From: Acidovorax sp.
GTDB taxonomy: Bacteria > Pseudomonadota > Gammaproteobacteria > Burkholderiales > Burkholderiaceae_C
Length of the DNA: 36,572 bases
NCBI RefSeq assembly: GCF_022763525.1
Contig: NZ_JALEGG010000249.1
Coordinates: 1-36,572, forward strand
Direction: 5' to 3'
Shown: in pieces, positions 24,487 to 32,391 of the stretch
Position numbering within the stretch: position 1 is the first letter of the stretch
Layout: every line of letters begins with the position of its first letter
Program-made: the position numbers and the translations under genes
Notes under the pieces: generated by a model
The model's input: only the letters and a program-made list of their open reading frames with translations
The model's database searches: none
What the model was told of the DNA's origin: nothing

Positions 24487-25635
24487 TCAAGTCCTTACGC
24501 GCCCATCGCCCGTCAGCATCGACATCTCCACAAAATTCGAAGCAGAGTGGTCCGTGGGGCTGTACGACACCTGGAAGCCCGAGATGGCCTGGGTGCCCAG
24601 CCCTTCCAGTCCGGCGATCAGGCTCTCGCGCGTGATCTTGCCGCTGGCATTGGCCTGGCGCAGGCCTTCGGTGAAGATGCGCGCAGCGAGATAGCCTTCC
24701 ATGCTGGAGTAGTTGGCCTGCACCTTGTCGCCGCCCTTCTTGATGGCGTCGAGAAACTCGCGCGTGATAGGGCGCGAGGGCTGGTAGGGCGAAGGCACCA
24801 CCTGCGACACCACCACACCCGCACCGTCCTTGCCCAGCTCGTCGGCCAGCGCCTGGGTGCCGACGAACGACACGTTGTAGAACGTGCCGCCGTACCCGGC
24901 CTTGCGCGCGGCCCGCACAAAGGCCGCGCTGCCGGCATACGCGGCGATCTGCACCACGGCGTCGGGCCGGGCGGCCACCAGCTTTTCGGTCGCCGCCTTC
25001 ACGTCCACCGAATTGCGCTCCACCGTGGCGGTCGCGACGGGTGCCAGCTTGAGCTCGGTGAGCGCCCGGGTCACGCCATCGAGGCCTGCCTTGCCATAGG
25101 CGTCGTTCTGGTAGAAGACCGCGATCTTCTTGAGCCCCAGGTTGGTGAGCTGGCGCACGATGAGCGCGGTCTCTTCGTAGTAAGAGGCCCGCACATGGAA
25201 GATGAGCCGGTTGAACGGCTGGCGCAAGGCCTCGGCCCCCGTGAACGGGCCAAAGAAAGGCACCTTGGCCGGGGTGAAGATGGGCACCGCAGCCAGGCTG
25301 GTGGGTGTGCCGATGTAGCCAAACAAGGCAAACACATCTTCGGCGATGAGCTTGCGGGTGTTTTCAGCGCAGCGGTCGGGCTCGTAGCCGTCGTCCATGG
25401 TGCGGATTTCCACCATCCGCTTGCCTACGCCGCCCTGGGCGTTGAGCTGGTCGAAATAGAGCTTGGCGCCCAGGTTGAACTGCACGCCCAGTTGGGCGGC
25501 CGGGCCCGTGAAGGCAGCGGACTGGCCAAGCACGATGCGGCCTTCGCCCTGCGCATGCGCCAGATGGAAGCCGCCCAGCGCGGCCGCGCCCAGGCCGACG
25601 GAAAACTGCCTGCGTCCCAATACCGTTTGGTTCAT
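24487..25635 (-). CDS. Branched-chain amino acid-type ABC transporter substrate-binding protein
   Basis: A 382-residue periplasmic binding protein of the LivK/Peripla_BP_6 type. The N-terminus has a twin-arginine-like signal, GRRQFSVGLGAAALGG followed by AHAQ, so Tat export is likely. The mature protein starts GRIVLGQSAAFTGPAAQLG and contains LIAEDVFALFGYIGTPTS and NDAYGKAGLDGV, all typical. Ligands of this family include amino acids, amides and aromatic acids. No permease or ATPase genes are adjacent, so it is an orphan component. It is divergent from the molybdopterin oxidoreductase. Confidence 0.9.
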   Translation of the reverse strand: MNQTVLGRRQFSVGLGAAALGGFHLAHAQGEGRIVLGQSAAFTGPAAQLGVQFNLGAKLYFDQLNAQGGVGKRMVEIRTMDDGYEPDRCAENTRKLIAEDVFALFGYIGTPTSLAAVPIFTPAKVPFFGPFTGAEALRQPFNRLIFHVRASYYEETALIVRQLTNLGLKKIAVFYQNDAYGKAGLDGVTRALTELKLAPVATATVERNSVDVKAATEKLVAARPDAVVQIAAYAGSAAFVRAARKAGYGGTFYNVSFVGTQALADELGKDGAGVVVSQVVPSPYQPSRPITREFLDAIKKGGDKVQANYSSMEGYLAARIFTEGLRQANASGKITRESLIAGLEGLGTQAISGFQVSYSPTDHSASNFVEMSMLTGDGRVRT

Positions 25636-25766
25636 GGTGAAATCTCTGCTCTTGTGAAATCGAGGACGGCCTCTGTGCGCTGCCGGTAGGCAGCATCGTT
25701 GCAGGGGTGGCCAGATATGCACAACCGTTCCAACCCCGAGTGCCAGTTTAACGAGCAACCTGCCCC

Positions 25767-27872
25767 ATGCCCACGCCTGCTGCTGCAAATCCTTCTCCCA
25801 CGGAGACCGCCCAGGTCCGTGGCGCCTGCCCGCACGACTGCCCCGACACCTGCGCGCTGCTGACCACCGTGGACGAGCACGGCGTGGCCACCCGCGTGCA
25901 GGGCAATCCCGCCCACCCCCACACCGACGGCGTGCTGTGCGCCAAGGTCAGCAAGTACACCGAGCGCACGTACCACGCGGAGCGGGTGCTCACCCCCCTC
26001 AAGCGCACCGGCGCCAAGGGCAGCGGGCAGTTCGCACCCGTCAGCTGGGACGAAGCCCTGGCCGATATTGCGCAGCGCCTGCAGGCGATTGCGGCCCGCG
26101 CGCCCGAAGCCATCCTGCCCTACAGCTACGCTGGCACCATGGGCATGGTGCAGGGGGAGAGCATGGACCGCCGTTTCTTCCACCAGTTGGGTGCATCGCA
26201 GCTCGACCGCACCATCTGCGCCTCTGCCGGGGCTGAAGCCCTGGTGCAGACGCTGGGCGGCAAAGTGGGCATGAAGGTGGAGTTCTTTGCCGAGGCGCAG
26301 CTCATCCTGATCTGGGGCAGCAATTCCATCGGCAGCAACCTGCACTTCTGGCGCTATGCGCAGCAGGCCAAGCGCAATTGCGCCAAGCTGGTATGCATTG
26401 ATCCGCGCCAAAGCGAGACGGCCGACAAGTGCCATGAGCACATCCAGCTGCGCCCCGGCACCGATGCCGCGCTGGCGCTGGCGCTGATGCACGAACTCAT
26501 CACCAACGACTGGCTGGACCACGACTACATCGCCCGCCACACGCTGGGCTGGGAACCGCTGCGCGAGCGCGCCCTGCAATGGCCGCCCGAGCGCGCGGCC
26601 GACATCTGCGGCATTCCTGTGGAGCAGATCCGCCAGTTGGCCAAGGACTACGGCACCACGAAGCCCGCGGCCATCCGGCTCAACTACGGCATGCAGCGCG
26701 TGCGCGGCGGGGGCAATGCCGTGCGCGCCGTGGCCTGCCTGCCGGCCCTCACCGGCGCGTGGCGCCACCGCGCGGGCGGCCTGCTGCTGTCCAGCTCCGG
26801 CCAATTCCCGGCCCAGCGCGCGGTGCTGCAGCGGCCGGACCTGATGCCCGCGAAGACACCGCGCACCATCAACATGTCCACCATTGGCGACGACCTTCTG
26901 CGCGAGGCCTCGCCCGCCTTCGGCCCGAAGGTGGAGGCCGTCGTGGTCTACAACAGCAATCCCGTGGCCGTGGCGCCTGACTCGGGCAAGGTGGTGCAAG
27001 GCTTTGCACGCGAAGACCTGTTCACGGTGGTACTGGAACACTTCAAGACCGATACGGCCGACTACGCCGACTACATCCTGCCCGCCACTACGCAGCTCGA
27101 GCACTGGGACGTGCACCTGAGCTATGGCCACACCGACGTGCTGCTCAACCGCCCCGCCATCGCACCGCAAGGCCAGGCGCGCAGCAACGCGCAGATCTTC
27201 CGCGACCTGGCCGCGCGCATGGGCTTCACGGACCCCTGCTTTGCCGACAGCGACGAGGCGCTGTGCCGCCAGGCGTTTGGCGACGCGGTGGACTACGCGC
27301 TGCTGGAATCGCAAGGCTTTGCGACGCTGGCGCTGCCCGACGCGCCGTTTGCGGACGGCGGCTTCCCCAGCACCAGCGGCAAGTGCGAGTTCTACAGCGC
27401 CCGCTTGGCCGCGCAGGGCCTGGACGGCCTGCCCGACCACCTCCCGAACTACGAGCTGCAGGGCGCAGACACCCGCTACCCGCTGGCGATGATCTCGCCG
27501 CCCGCGCGCAATTTCTTGAACTCCACCTTCGTGAACGTGCAAAGCCTGCGCACCGTCGAGGGCCGCCCGCTGCTGGAGATCCACCCCGACGACGCCGAGG
27601 CCCGCGGCATCGTGAGCGACGCCGTGGTGCGCGTGTTCAACGACCGCGGCAGCTACCTGTGCCACGCCACCGTTTCGCGCCGCGCGCGGCCGGGCGTGGT
27701 CAACGGCCTGGGCATCTGGTGGCGCAAGATGGGGCTGAACGGCACCAACGTGAACGAGGTGACCAGCCAGGCGCTGACGGACCTGGGGCGGGCGCCGACG
27801 TTTTATGACTGCCTGGTGGAGGTGGAAGCCCTCGCCGCTGCCCCAGCTTCAGCCGGAGCGCACGCAGCGTGA
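25767..27872 (+). CDS. Molybdopterin-dependent oxidoreductase
   Basis: A 701-residue enzyme of the bis-MGD (DMSO reductase) superfamily. The N-terminal CPHDCPDTC with a later GVLCAK gives the four cysteines of a [4Fe-4S] cluster (residues 21, 25, 29, 58). RTICASAGAEAL puts Cys151 at the place of the molybdenum ligand in Nap-type enzymes. IWGSNSIGSN, CIDPRQSETA, YADYILPATTQLEHWD and the C-terminal IHPDDAEARGI region are standard. No signal peptide is visible, so it is probably cytoplasmic. No partner subunit or electron carrier gene is adjacent, and the substrate is unknown. Confidence 0.9.
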   Translation: MPTPAAANPSPTETAQVRGACPHDCPDTCALLTTVDEHGVATRVQGNPAHPHTDGVLCAKVSKYTERTYHAERVLTPLKRTGAKGSGQFAPVSWDEALADIAQRLQAIAARAPEAILPYSYAGTMGMVQGESMDRRFFHQLGASQLDRTICASAGAEALVQTLGGKVGMKVEFFAEAQLILIWGSNSIGSNLHFWRYAQQAKRNCAKLVCIDPRQSETADKCHEHIQLRPGTDAALALALMHELITNDWLDHDYIARHTLGWEPLRERALQWPPERAADICGIPVEQIRQLAKDYGTTKPAAIRLNYGMQRVRGGGNAVRAVACLPALTGAWRHRAGGLLLSSSGQFPAQRAVLQRPDLMPAKTPRTINMSTIGDDLLREASPAFGPKVEAVVVYNSNPVAVAPDSGKVVQGFAREDLFTVVLEHFKTDTADYADYILPATTQLEHWDVHLSYGHTDVLLNRPAIAPQGQARSNAQIFRDLAARMGFTDPCFADSDEALCRQAFGDAVDYALLESQGFATLALPDAPFADGGFPSTSGKCEFYSARLAAQGLDGLPDHLPNYELQGADTRYPLAMISPPARNFLNSTFVNVQSLRTVEGRPLLEIHPDDAEARGIVSDAVVRVFNDRGSYLCHATVSRRARPGVVNGLGIWWRKMGLNGTNVNEVTSQALTDLGRAPTFYDCLVEVEALAAAPASAGAHAA

Positions 27873-27940
27873 ATTCGCTATTTCTTTGATAGCTTTTAGC
27901 GCTTACCAATCAAGCGCTAGAGGCATATTTCGCTTCAAAA
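27873..27940 (+). repeat. Dispersed palindromic repeat, copy 5 (intergenic)
   Basis: TTCGCTATTTCTTTGATAGC, then TTTTAGCGCTTACC, ATCAAGCGCTAGAGGCATAT and TTCGCTTCAAAA. It begins directly after the molybdopterin oxidoreductase stop codon and is one of the best-formed copies in the window. Confidence 0.8.
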
Positions 27941-27969
27941 TCCGGCCTCCCACACCCAGGGGATGCCAT

Positions 27970-28090
27970 GAGGGCGCACGCGCCCTCTTGAAAAACGGCG
28001 AACCGCTTCCAGTTCAGGAACCGGAAGCGCTGGAGACTGGAACCCCACCGCCTTCGGCGCTCCGTTTTGTTGTTGAACCACTGACGGAGG
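27970..28090 (+). promoter_or_regulatory. Structured leader of the first Hsp20 gene, possible RNA thermometer
   Basis: Several stems can form before the start codon: GAGGGCG/CGCCCTC (27970-27976 with 27981-27987), CGCTTCC/GGAAGCG (28004-28010 with 28023-28029), CGCC/GGCG near 28050, and CTCCGT (28060-28065) with ACGGAG (28084-28089). The last stem contains the ribosome binding site GGAGG (28086-28090). Hsp20 leaders in many proteobacteria carry ROSE or FourU thermometers with this layout. A heat-shock promoter could not be located with confidence. Confidence 0.5.
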
Positions 28091-28097
28091 TTTCGCC

Positions 28098-28535
28098 ATG
28101 TACCGATCCCTTTTTGCACGCGACATGTTCGCGGAGATGGATCGCCTGCAACGCGAAATGCAGCAGGCCTACGATCTGTCTCCCACCATCCGCGGCTTCG
28201 CCCGCCACGGATTTCCCGCCATCAATGTGGGTGGCACGCCCCAGAGCATCGAAATCTACGCATTTGCGCCCGGCGTGGACCCGGCCACGCTCGAAGTGAA
28301 CCTGGAGCGCGGCCTGCTGAGCATTGCGGGCGAGCGCAAGAGCCCGCTGGCCAGCGCGGATGCCAAGGCCACGGCCCACATCAACGAGCGCTTCGACGGC
28401 CGCTTCAGCCGCGCGATCACCCTGCCCGACGACGCAGATCCGGACGCCGTGAACGCGCAGCTGCGCGACGGCGTGCTGCGCATCTCCGTGCAGCGGCGCG
28501 CCTCGGCCCAGCCCCGCCGCATTGCCGTGCAGTGA
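28098..28535 (+). CDS. Hsp20/alpha-crystallin small heat-shock protein (first of pair)
   Basis: A 145-residue small heat-shock protein. The alpha-crystallin domain spans residues about 45-140: PQSIEIYAFAPGVDPATLEVNLERGLLSIAGERK, in two typical strands, then ERFDGRFSRAITLPDDADPDAVNAQLRDGVLRISV. The N-terminal 40 residues include LFARDMFAEMDRLQREMQ. It holds unfolding proteins in an ATP-independent way. The C-terminal IxI-like anchor is only weakly present (RRIAVQ). It has GGAGG seven bases before the ATG, within a possible hairpin, and lies 63 bases before a second, diverged hsp20 gene. Confidence 0.93.
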   Translation: MYRSLFARDMFAEMDRLQREMQQAYDLSPTIRGFARHGFPAINVGGTPQSIEIYAFAPGVDPATLEVNLERGLLSIAGERKSPLASADAKATAHINERFDGRFSRAITLPDDADPDAVNAQLRDGVLRISVQRRASAQPRRIAVQ

Positions 28536-28598
28536 GTGCGCAGTCCGCCGCGCCCGCCCCTCTCGAAGAAAGGACCCCATTTCCCAGGAGAAAACACC

Positions 28599-29009
28599 AT
28601 GCGCAACGATGTACAGACCTCTCCCCGCGTATCGCCCAGCACGGCGGGCGCCCCGCAGCAGGCTACGCGCTACAGCGACGTTGCACTCACGCCGCCCGTG
28701 GACGTCATCGAGGACACCAACGGCATCACACTCTACGCCGACCTGCCGGGCGTGCACCGCGACAAGCTGAATCTGCAAATCGAGTCCGACACGCTCACCA
28801 TTGAAGCGGAATCGGACCTCAGCGTGCCCGAAGGCCTCACCTCCAGCCATACAGAAGTTGGTCTGGCGCGCTTTCGCCGCGTTTTCACGCTGAGCAAGGA
28901 GCTGGATACCGAACGGGTGTCCGCCGAGCTGTCCCAGGGCGTTCTGACGCTGCGCATCCCCAAGGCGCAGCACGCGCAGGCACGCCGCATCGAGGTTCAG
29001 CTGGCCTGA
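28599..29009 (+). CDS. Hsp20/alpha-crystallin small heat-shock protein (second of pair)
   Basis: A 136-residue small heat-shock protein. The alpha-crystallin domain is residues about 35-135: PVDVIEDTNGITLYADLPGV, LNLQIESDTLTIEAE, then ARFRRVFTLSKELDTERVSAEL and GVLTLRIPKAQHAQARRIEV. The LPGV and GVLTLRIPK motifs are closer to the common class than in its neighbour, so the two are diverged paralogues that may form mixed oligomers. CAGGAG precedes the ATG. It is probably co-transcribed with the first hsp20 gene. Confidence 0.93.
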   Translation: MRNDVQTSPRVSPSTAGAPQQATRYSDVALTPPVDVIEDTNGITLYADLPGVHRDKLNLQIESDTLTIEAESDLSVPEGLTSSHTEVGLARFRRVFTLSKELDTERVSAELSQGVLTLRIPKAQHAQARRIEVQLA

Positions 29010-29063
29010 CAGCGTGCGCCCGTGTGCACAGGCGCAGGCGCATCGCCCCCTGCGCCGTGTCCG

Positions 29064-30119
29064 TCACCGCGTCCATTGCTGGCCAAAGAACTGCACCACC
29101 TGCGACTCCAGCTCCGCGTGGTAGGCCACACGGTCAAAGCCCGCCGGGTTCGCCGCGGCATCGCCCGCGTCGGACGGCAAGGCCTGGCTGGGCTGGGCCA
29201 TGAAGGCGAAGTGGCCCGCGCCCGGCACGGTGGCTGCCCGTGCCGTGGCCAGGTGCGCCGCCACGTGCCCACCGTGGTATCTGCCCGTCAGCACGGCGTC
29301 CTGCTCGGCCACGCGCAGCAGCACCGGCACGCTCACGGCCTTCAGGCTGTCGGGGGTGAACACGACGGCCATGGGCGCGAGGGCCACCACGGCGCGGATG
29401 CGCGCATCCGGCACGGAGACCAGGGTGCCGTCGGGCGCCGTGACAGCAGGTGCGGCAGCGGCCGGCTGCGGCGCCTTGGGACCTTTGGCCAGGGCGCAGA
29501 AGCCTGGGTCATCCTGCACGCCGCGGCAGTGCTGGGCGGCGCGGGCGGGCTCGGCCTGCGCGCCAGCCAGGGCCAGCACGGTGTAGCCGCCAGCCGAGTG
29601 TCCCAGCGCGCCGATGCGGCCCGCGGGAATGCGCGCGCTCCACTCCGGGCTGGCCAGCAGCGCGTCGAGCACGCGGCTGATCTGGCGCGGACGCTCGCCG
29701 AAGTAGCGGCCCGAGGTGATCATGGAGCGGTCCTGCCAGTTGTCGCCGGGGTGGCGCACGGCAGCCACCAGATAGCCTTCGGCGGCCAGGCGCGTGGCCA
29801 GGTTGTGGTGTGCCAGTTCATTGCCGCCCGTGCCGTGCGAAACCAGGATCAGCCCCTTGAGCGGTTCGGCGGACACCGGAGCCCCCAGGCTCACCACAGG
29901 CCGCCAGGGGCCCAGCTGTACCACGCCCGCGCTGCGCGCGGTGGGGTAGAACAGCGCGACATTCACCGGCTCGTCGCCGGGCACGACAAGGGTGCGCAGG
30001 CCGGCGTGCTGGGCCGACGCGGCGCCGGACAGCGCGGCCAGCGCCACGAAGGCGGCGGCGGTGAAGGGGCGGATGTGCCGTGCGGCAGAGCGCAGGGCCA
30101 GAAGGAGGAAGTGGGTCAC
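29064..30119 (-). CDS. Exported alpha/beta hydrolase (dienelactone hydrolase/PAF-acetylhydrolase-like)
   Basis: A 351-residue alpha/beta hydrolase with an N-terminal signal peptide ending near SGAASA (residue 36). The oxyanion strand is LILVSHGTGGNE, the nucleophile is in GALGHSAGGYT, and the C-terminal PGAGHFAFM holds the likely catalytic histidine. Substrates in this group are short esters or lactones; none can be named here. It starts at GTG 30119 with AAAGG upstream, which gives a clean signal peptide; a longer frame from 30260 has unlike N-terminal residues. Confidence 0.82.
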   Translation of the reverse strand: MTHFLLLALRSAARHIRPFTAAAFVALAALSGAASAQHAGLRTLVVPGDEPVNVALFYPTARSAGVVQLGPWRPVVSLGAPVSAEPLKGLILVSHGTGGNELAHHNLATRLAAEGYLVAAVRHPGDNWQDRSMITSGRYFGERPRQISRVLDALLASPEWSARIPAGRIGALGHSAGGYTVLALAGAQAEPARAAQHCRGVQDDPGFCALAKGPKAPQPAAAAPAVTAPDGTLVSVPDARIRAVVALAPMAVVFTPDSLKAVSVPVLLRVAEQDAVLTGRYHGGHVAAHLATARAATVPGAGHFAFMAQPSQALPSDAGDAAANPAGFDRVAYHAELESQVVQFFGQQWTR

Positions 30120-30323
30120 GGTGCGCCTTTCGTCGGTGGTGCCAGGAGCCGCCACCGTGCGAGGGGGTAGTGGCGTCTTCGCGGCACTGTAGGCGCCGCG
30201 TGCCCGCACGGGGAGCGGCATGCGACGAAATGCCCATCGGCGGCGCGAAACGCTGGGCAAAAGGCGCGAGACGGTGCCGCCTGGCTCCCCTTAGAACGTG
30301 TTTACGATCTTAGGGCCGCAGCG

Positions 30324-31004
30324 TCACTCCAGCGCCTGCAGCAGGGCGCGCGCTGCAGGCTCTGACGACGCGGGGTTCTGCCCGGTGATGAGCAGCCCGT
30401 CGGCGACCACGTGCGGCTTCCAGTCGGCCTGCTTGGTGTACAGGCCACCGTGGGACATGAGCATGTCTTCCACCAGGAAAGGCACCACATGCGTCAGGCC
30501 GGCGGCGGCTTCCTCGCTGTTGGTGAAACCCGTCACGTTCTTGCCGCGTACCAGGGGTTTGCCGTCCGGCGCCTTGGCATCGCGGAGCACGCCGGGGGCA
30601 TGGCACACAGCGGCCAGAGGCTTGCCAGCGGCCAGTGTGGATTCGATCAAGGCGATGGAGCGCCCATCGCCCGCGAGGTCCCACAGCGGTCCGTGGCCGC
30701 CAGGGTAGAACACGGCGTCGAACTGGGCAGCATCCACCTCCGACAGTTTCAACGTGGCGGCCAGCTCGGCCTGGGCGGCGGCATCGCCCTTGAAGCGGCG
30801 CGTGGCGTCGGTCTGCGCATCGGGTGCGTCGCTCTTGGGGTCCAGCGGCGGTTGACCGCCCTGGGGGGAGGCCAGGGTGACCGACGCGCCTGCGTCCTTG
30901 AACACGTAGTACGGGGCGGCGAACTCTTCAAGCCAGAAGCCGGTTTTCTTGCCGGTGTCGCCCAGCTCGCCGTGGGAAGTGAGAACCATGAGGATGCGGG
31001 GCAT
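30324..31004 (-). CDS. DJ-1/PfpI family protein, Hsp31/glyoxalase III-like
   Basis: A 226-residue class I glutamine amidotransferase-like protein. TSHGELGDTGKKTGFWLEEF carries the conserved glutamate near residue 26, FYPGGHGPLWDL is the family loop, and AVCHAPG places the nucleophile Cys134 next to His135. This arrangement is that of Hsp31-type proteins, which convert methylglyoxal to lactate without glutathione and can repair glycated protein. It sits beside a YqhD-like aldehyde reductase, which supports a role against reactive aldehydes. Confidence 0.88.
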   Translation of the reverse strand: MPRILMVLTSHGELGDTGKKTGFWLEEFAAPYYVFKDAGASVTLASPQGGQPPLDPKSDAPDAQTDATRRFKGDAAAQAELAATLKLSEVDAAQFDAVFYPGGHGPLWDLAGDGRSIALIESTLAAGKPLAAVCHAPGVLRDAKAPDGKPLVRGKNVTGFTNSEEAAAGLTHVVPFLVEDMLMSHGGLYTKQADWKPHVVADGLLITGQNPASSEPAARALLQALE

Positions 31005-31103
31005 AGCTGTCTCCTTCTAGGGCAGGGTGAAAACGTTGATCCTTCTACCGTACCCCCGATGGCTGCCGCTGTGCGTTGCCCCGGCGCAGTTTGCGGCGTC
31101 GGC

Positions 31104-32267
31104 TTACAGCGCGGCTTCGAGGACGCGCCGGCTCACGGCGGGCGTGATCTCGCGCTGCTCGCCCAGCTGCAACATGCCGTGCGCCTCCAGTTGCGCCACT
31201 GCGGCGTTCACCGTGTCCATGCCCAGGCCGTAGCCCGACAAGCGCGTGGCGATGCCCATGCTTTCAAAGAAGGCACGCGTGCGCTCGATGGCGGCGCTGA
31301 TGCGCTCGTCGTCGGTGCCGGTGGTGATGCCCCACACGCGCTCGCCGTACTGCAGCAGCTTGGCGCGTTTGGCGCTGCGGCGCTCGTTCAGCAACGCGGG
31401 CAGCACGATGGCCAGCGTGCGCGCGTGGTCGATGCCGTGCAGCGCCGTCAGCTCGTGGCCGATCATGTGCGTGGCCCAGTCCTGCGGCACGCCCGCGCCG
31501 ATCAGCCCGTTCAGCGCCATGGTGGCGGCCCACATGAGATTGGCACGGTCGTCGTACACGGGCTCGGGAGCGGTGAGGAGGCGCGGGCCGATCTCGATCA
31601 GCGTCTGGAGGATGCCTTCGGCAAACCGGTCCTGCACGGGGGCGTTGACGGGGTAGGTGAGGTACTGCTCCACCGTGTGCACGAACGCATCGACCACGCC
31701 GTTGGCCAGCTGCTGGGGCGGCAGGGTGTAGGTCTTGGTGGGGTCGAGCACCGAGAACACCGGGTAGGTGTGCACGCTGCCAAACGACAGCTTGGCGCCC
31801 TTGGCGCGGTGGGTGATGACGCCGCCGTTGTTCATCTCCGAGCCCGTGGCGGGGAGCGTGAGCACTGAACCAAATGGCATGGCGCCCTTGACATTGCGGC
31901 CGTGCTTTTCGAGGATCGCCCACGGGTCGTCGCCCTCGAAACGCACGGCGGCGGCGATGAACTTGGTGGCGTCGATCACCGAGCCGCCGCCCACAGCCAG
32001 CAGAAAGTCGAAGCTGCCCTCGCGGATCTGCGCGACGGCTTTCATCGAAGTCTCGTAGCTCGGGTTGGGCTCGATGCCGCTGAAGGTGGCGTGCTGGCGC
32101 TCGCCCAGCGCAGCGCGCACCTCGGCCAGCGTGCCCGTCTTTTCGGCGCTGGCGCCGCCCACGAGGATCAGCACCTTGGCAGCAGCAGGCACGAGCTTGG
32201 CCAGGTCGGCAATGCGGCCCTGGCCGAAGGCGATGTGGGTGGGGTTGTGGAAGTCGAAGTTCAGCAT
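31104..32267 (-). CDS. yqhD: Iron-containing alcohol dehydrogenase, YqhD-like aldehyde reductase
   Basis: A 387-residue metal-dependent alcohol dehydrogenase, the same length as E. coli YqhD and alike along most of it: GGIEPNP-like GIEPNPSYET, LLAVGGGSVIDATKFIAAA, TLPATGSE, NGVVDAFVHTVEQY with metal ligands Asp193 and His197, and GHELTALHGIDHARTLAIVLPA. YqhD reduces toxic aldehydes such as acrolein, glyoxal and malondialdehyde with NADPH. The ATG at 32267 was chosen because the open frame upstream runs into the antisense of the LysR gene. A LysR regulator lies upstream, where E. coli has the AraC-type YqhC. Confidence 0.92.
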   Translation of the reverse strand: MLNFDFHNPTHIAFGQGRIADLAKLVPAAAKVLILVGGASAEKTGTLAEVRAALGERQHATFSGIEPNPSYETSMKAVAQIREGSFDFLLAVGGGSVIDATKFIAAAVRFEGDDPWAILEKHGRNVKGAMPFGSVLTLPATGSEMNNGGVITHRAKGAKLSFGSVHTYPVFSVLDPTKTYTLPPQQLANGVVDAFVHTVEQYLTYPVNAPVQDRFAEGILQTLIEIGPRLLTAPEPVYDDRANLMWAATMALNGLIGAGVPQDWATHMIGHELTALHGIDHARTLAIVLPALLNERRSAKRAKLLQYGERVWGITTGTDDERISAAIERTRAFFESMGIATRLSGYGLGMDTVNAAVAQLEAHGMLQLGEQREITPAVSRRVLEAAL

Positions 32268-32391
32268 GGTGGGGCGTGTGGGTTGGTGGGGCAGGCCAAC
32301 GGTGGTGGCGAGCGCAAGCGGGTCATTGTGGGGCGCCCGCTGCCGGCGCGCAGGTCGCCCACCGGACAACCCTGCAAGCCCCGTGGCGCGA

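Noticed and set aside
25632..27665. A 677-codon open frame on the minus strand opposite the molybdopterin oxidoreductase
   Set aside because: It has no recognisable domain, is His/Gly/Ala/Arg-rich as expected for the complement of GC-rich coding DNA, and lies wholly over a gene with clear catalytic motifs.
27986..28012. CTTGAAAA as a heat-shock -35 box before the first hsp20 gene
   Set aside because: No CCCCAT-like -10 lies at the right distance; GCTTCC at about 14 bases is too weak to call.
28562..28582. CCCCATTT like a heat-shock sigma32 -10 box before the second hsp20 gene
   Set aside because: The only -35-like sequence (CTCGAAG) is six bases away, too close, and a start there would leave almost no leader before the ribosome binding site.
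30290..30313. GAACGTGTTTACGATCTTAGG between the hydrolase and DJ-1 genes as a possible insertion-sequence end
   Set aside because: No partner inverted end, target duplication or transposase remnant is visible; the resemblance is only from memory.
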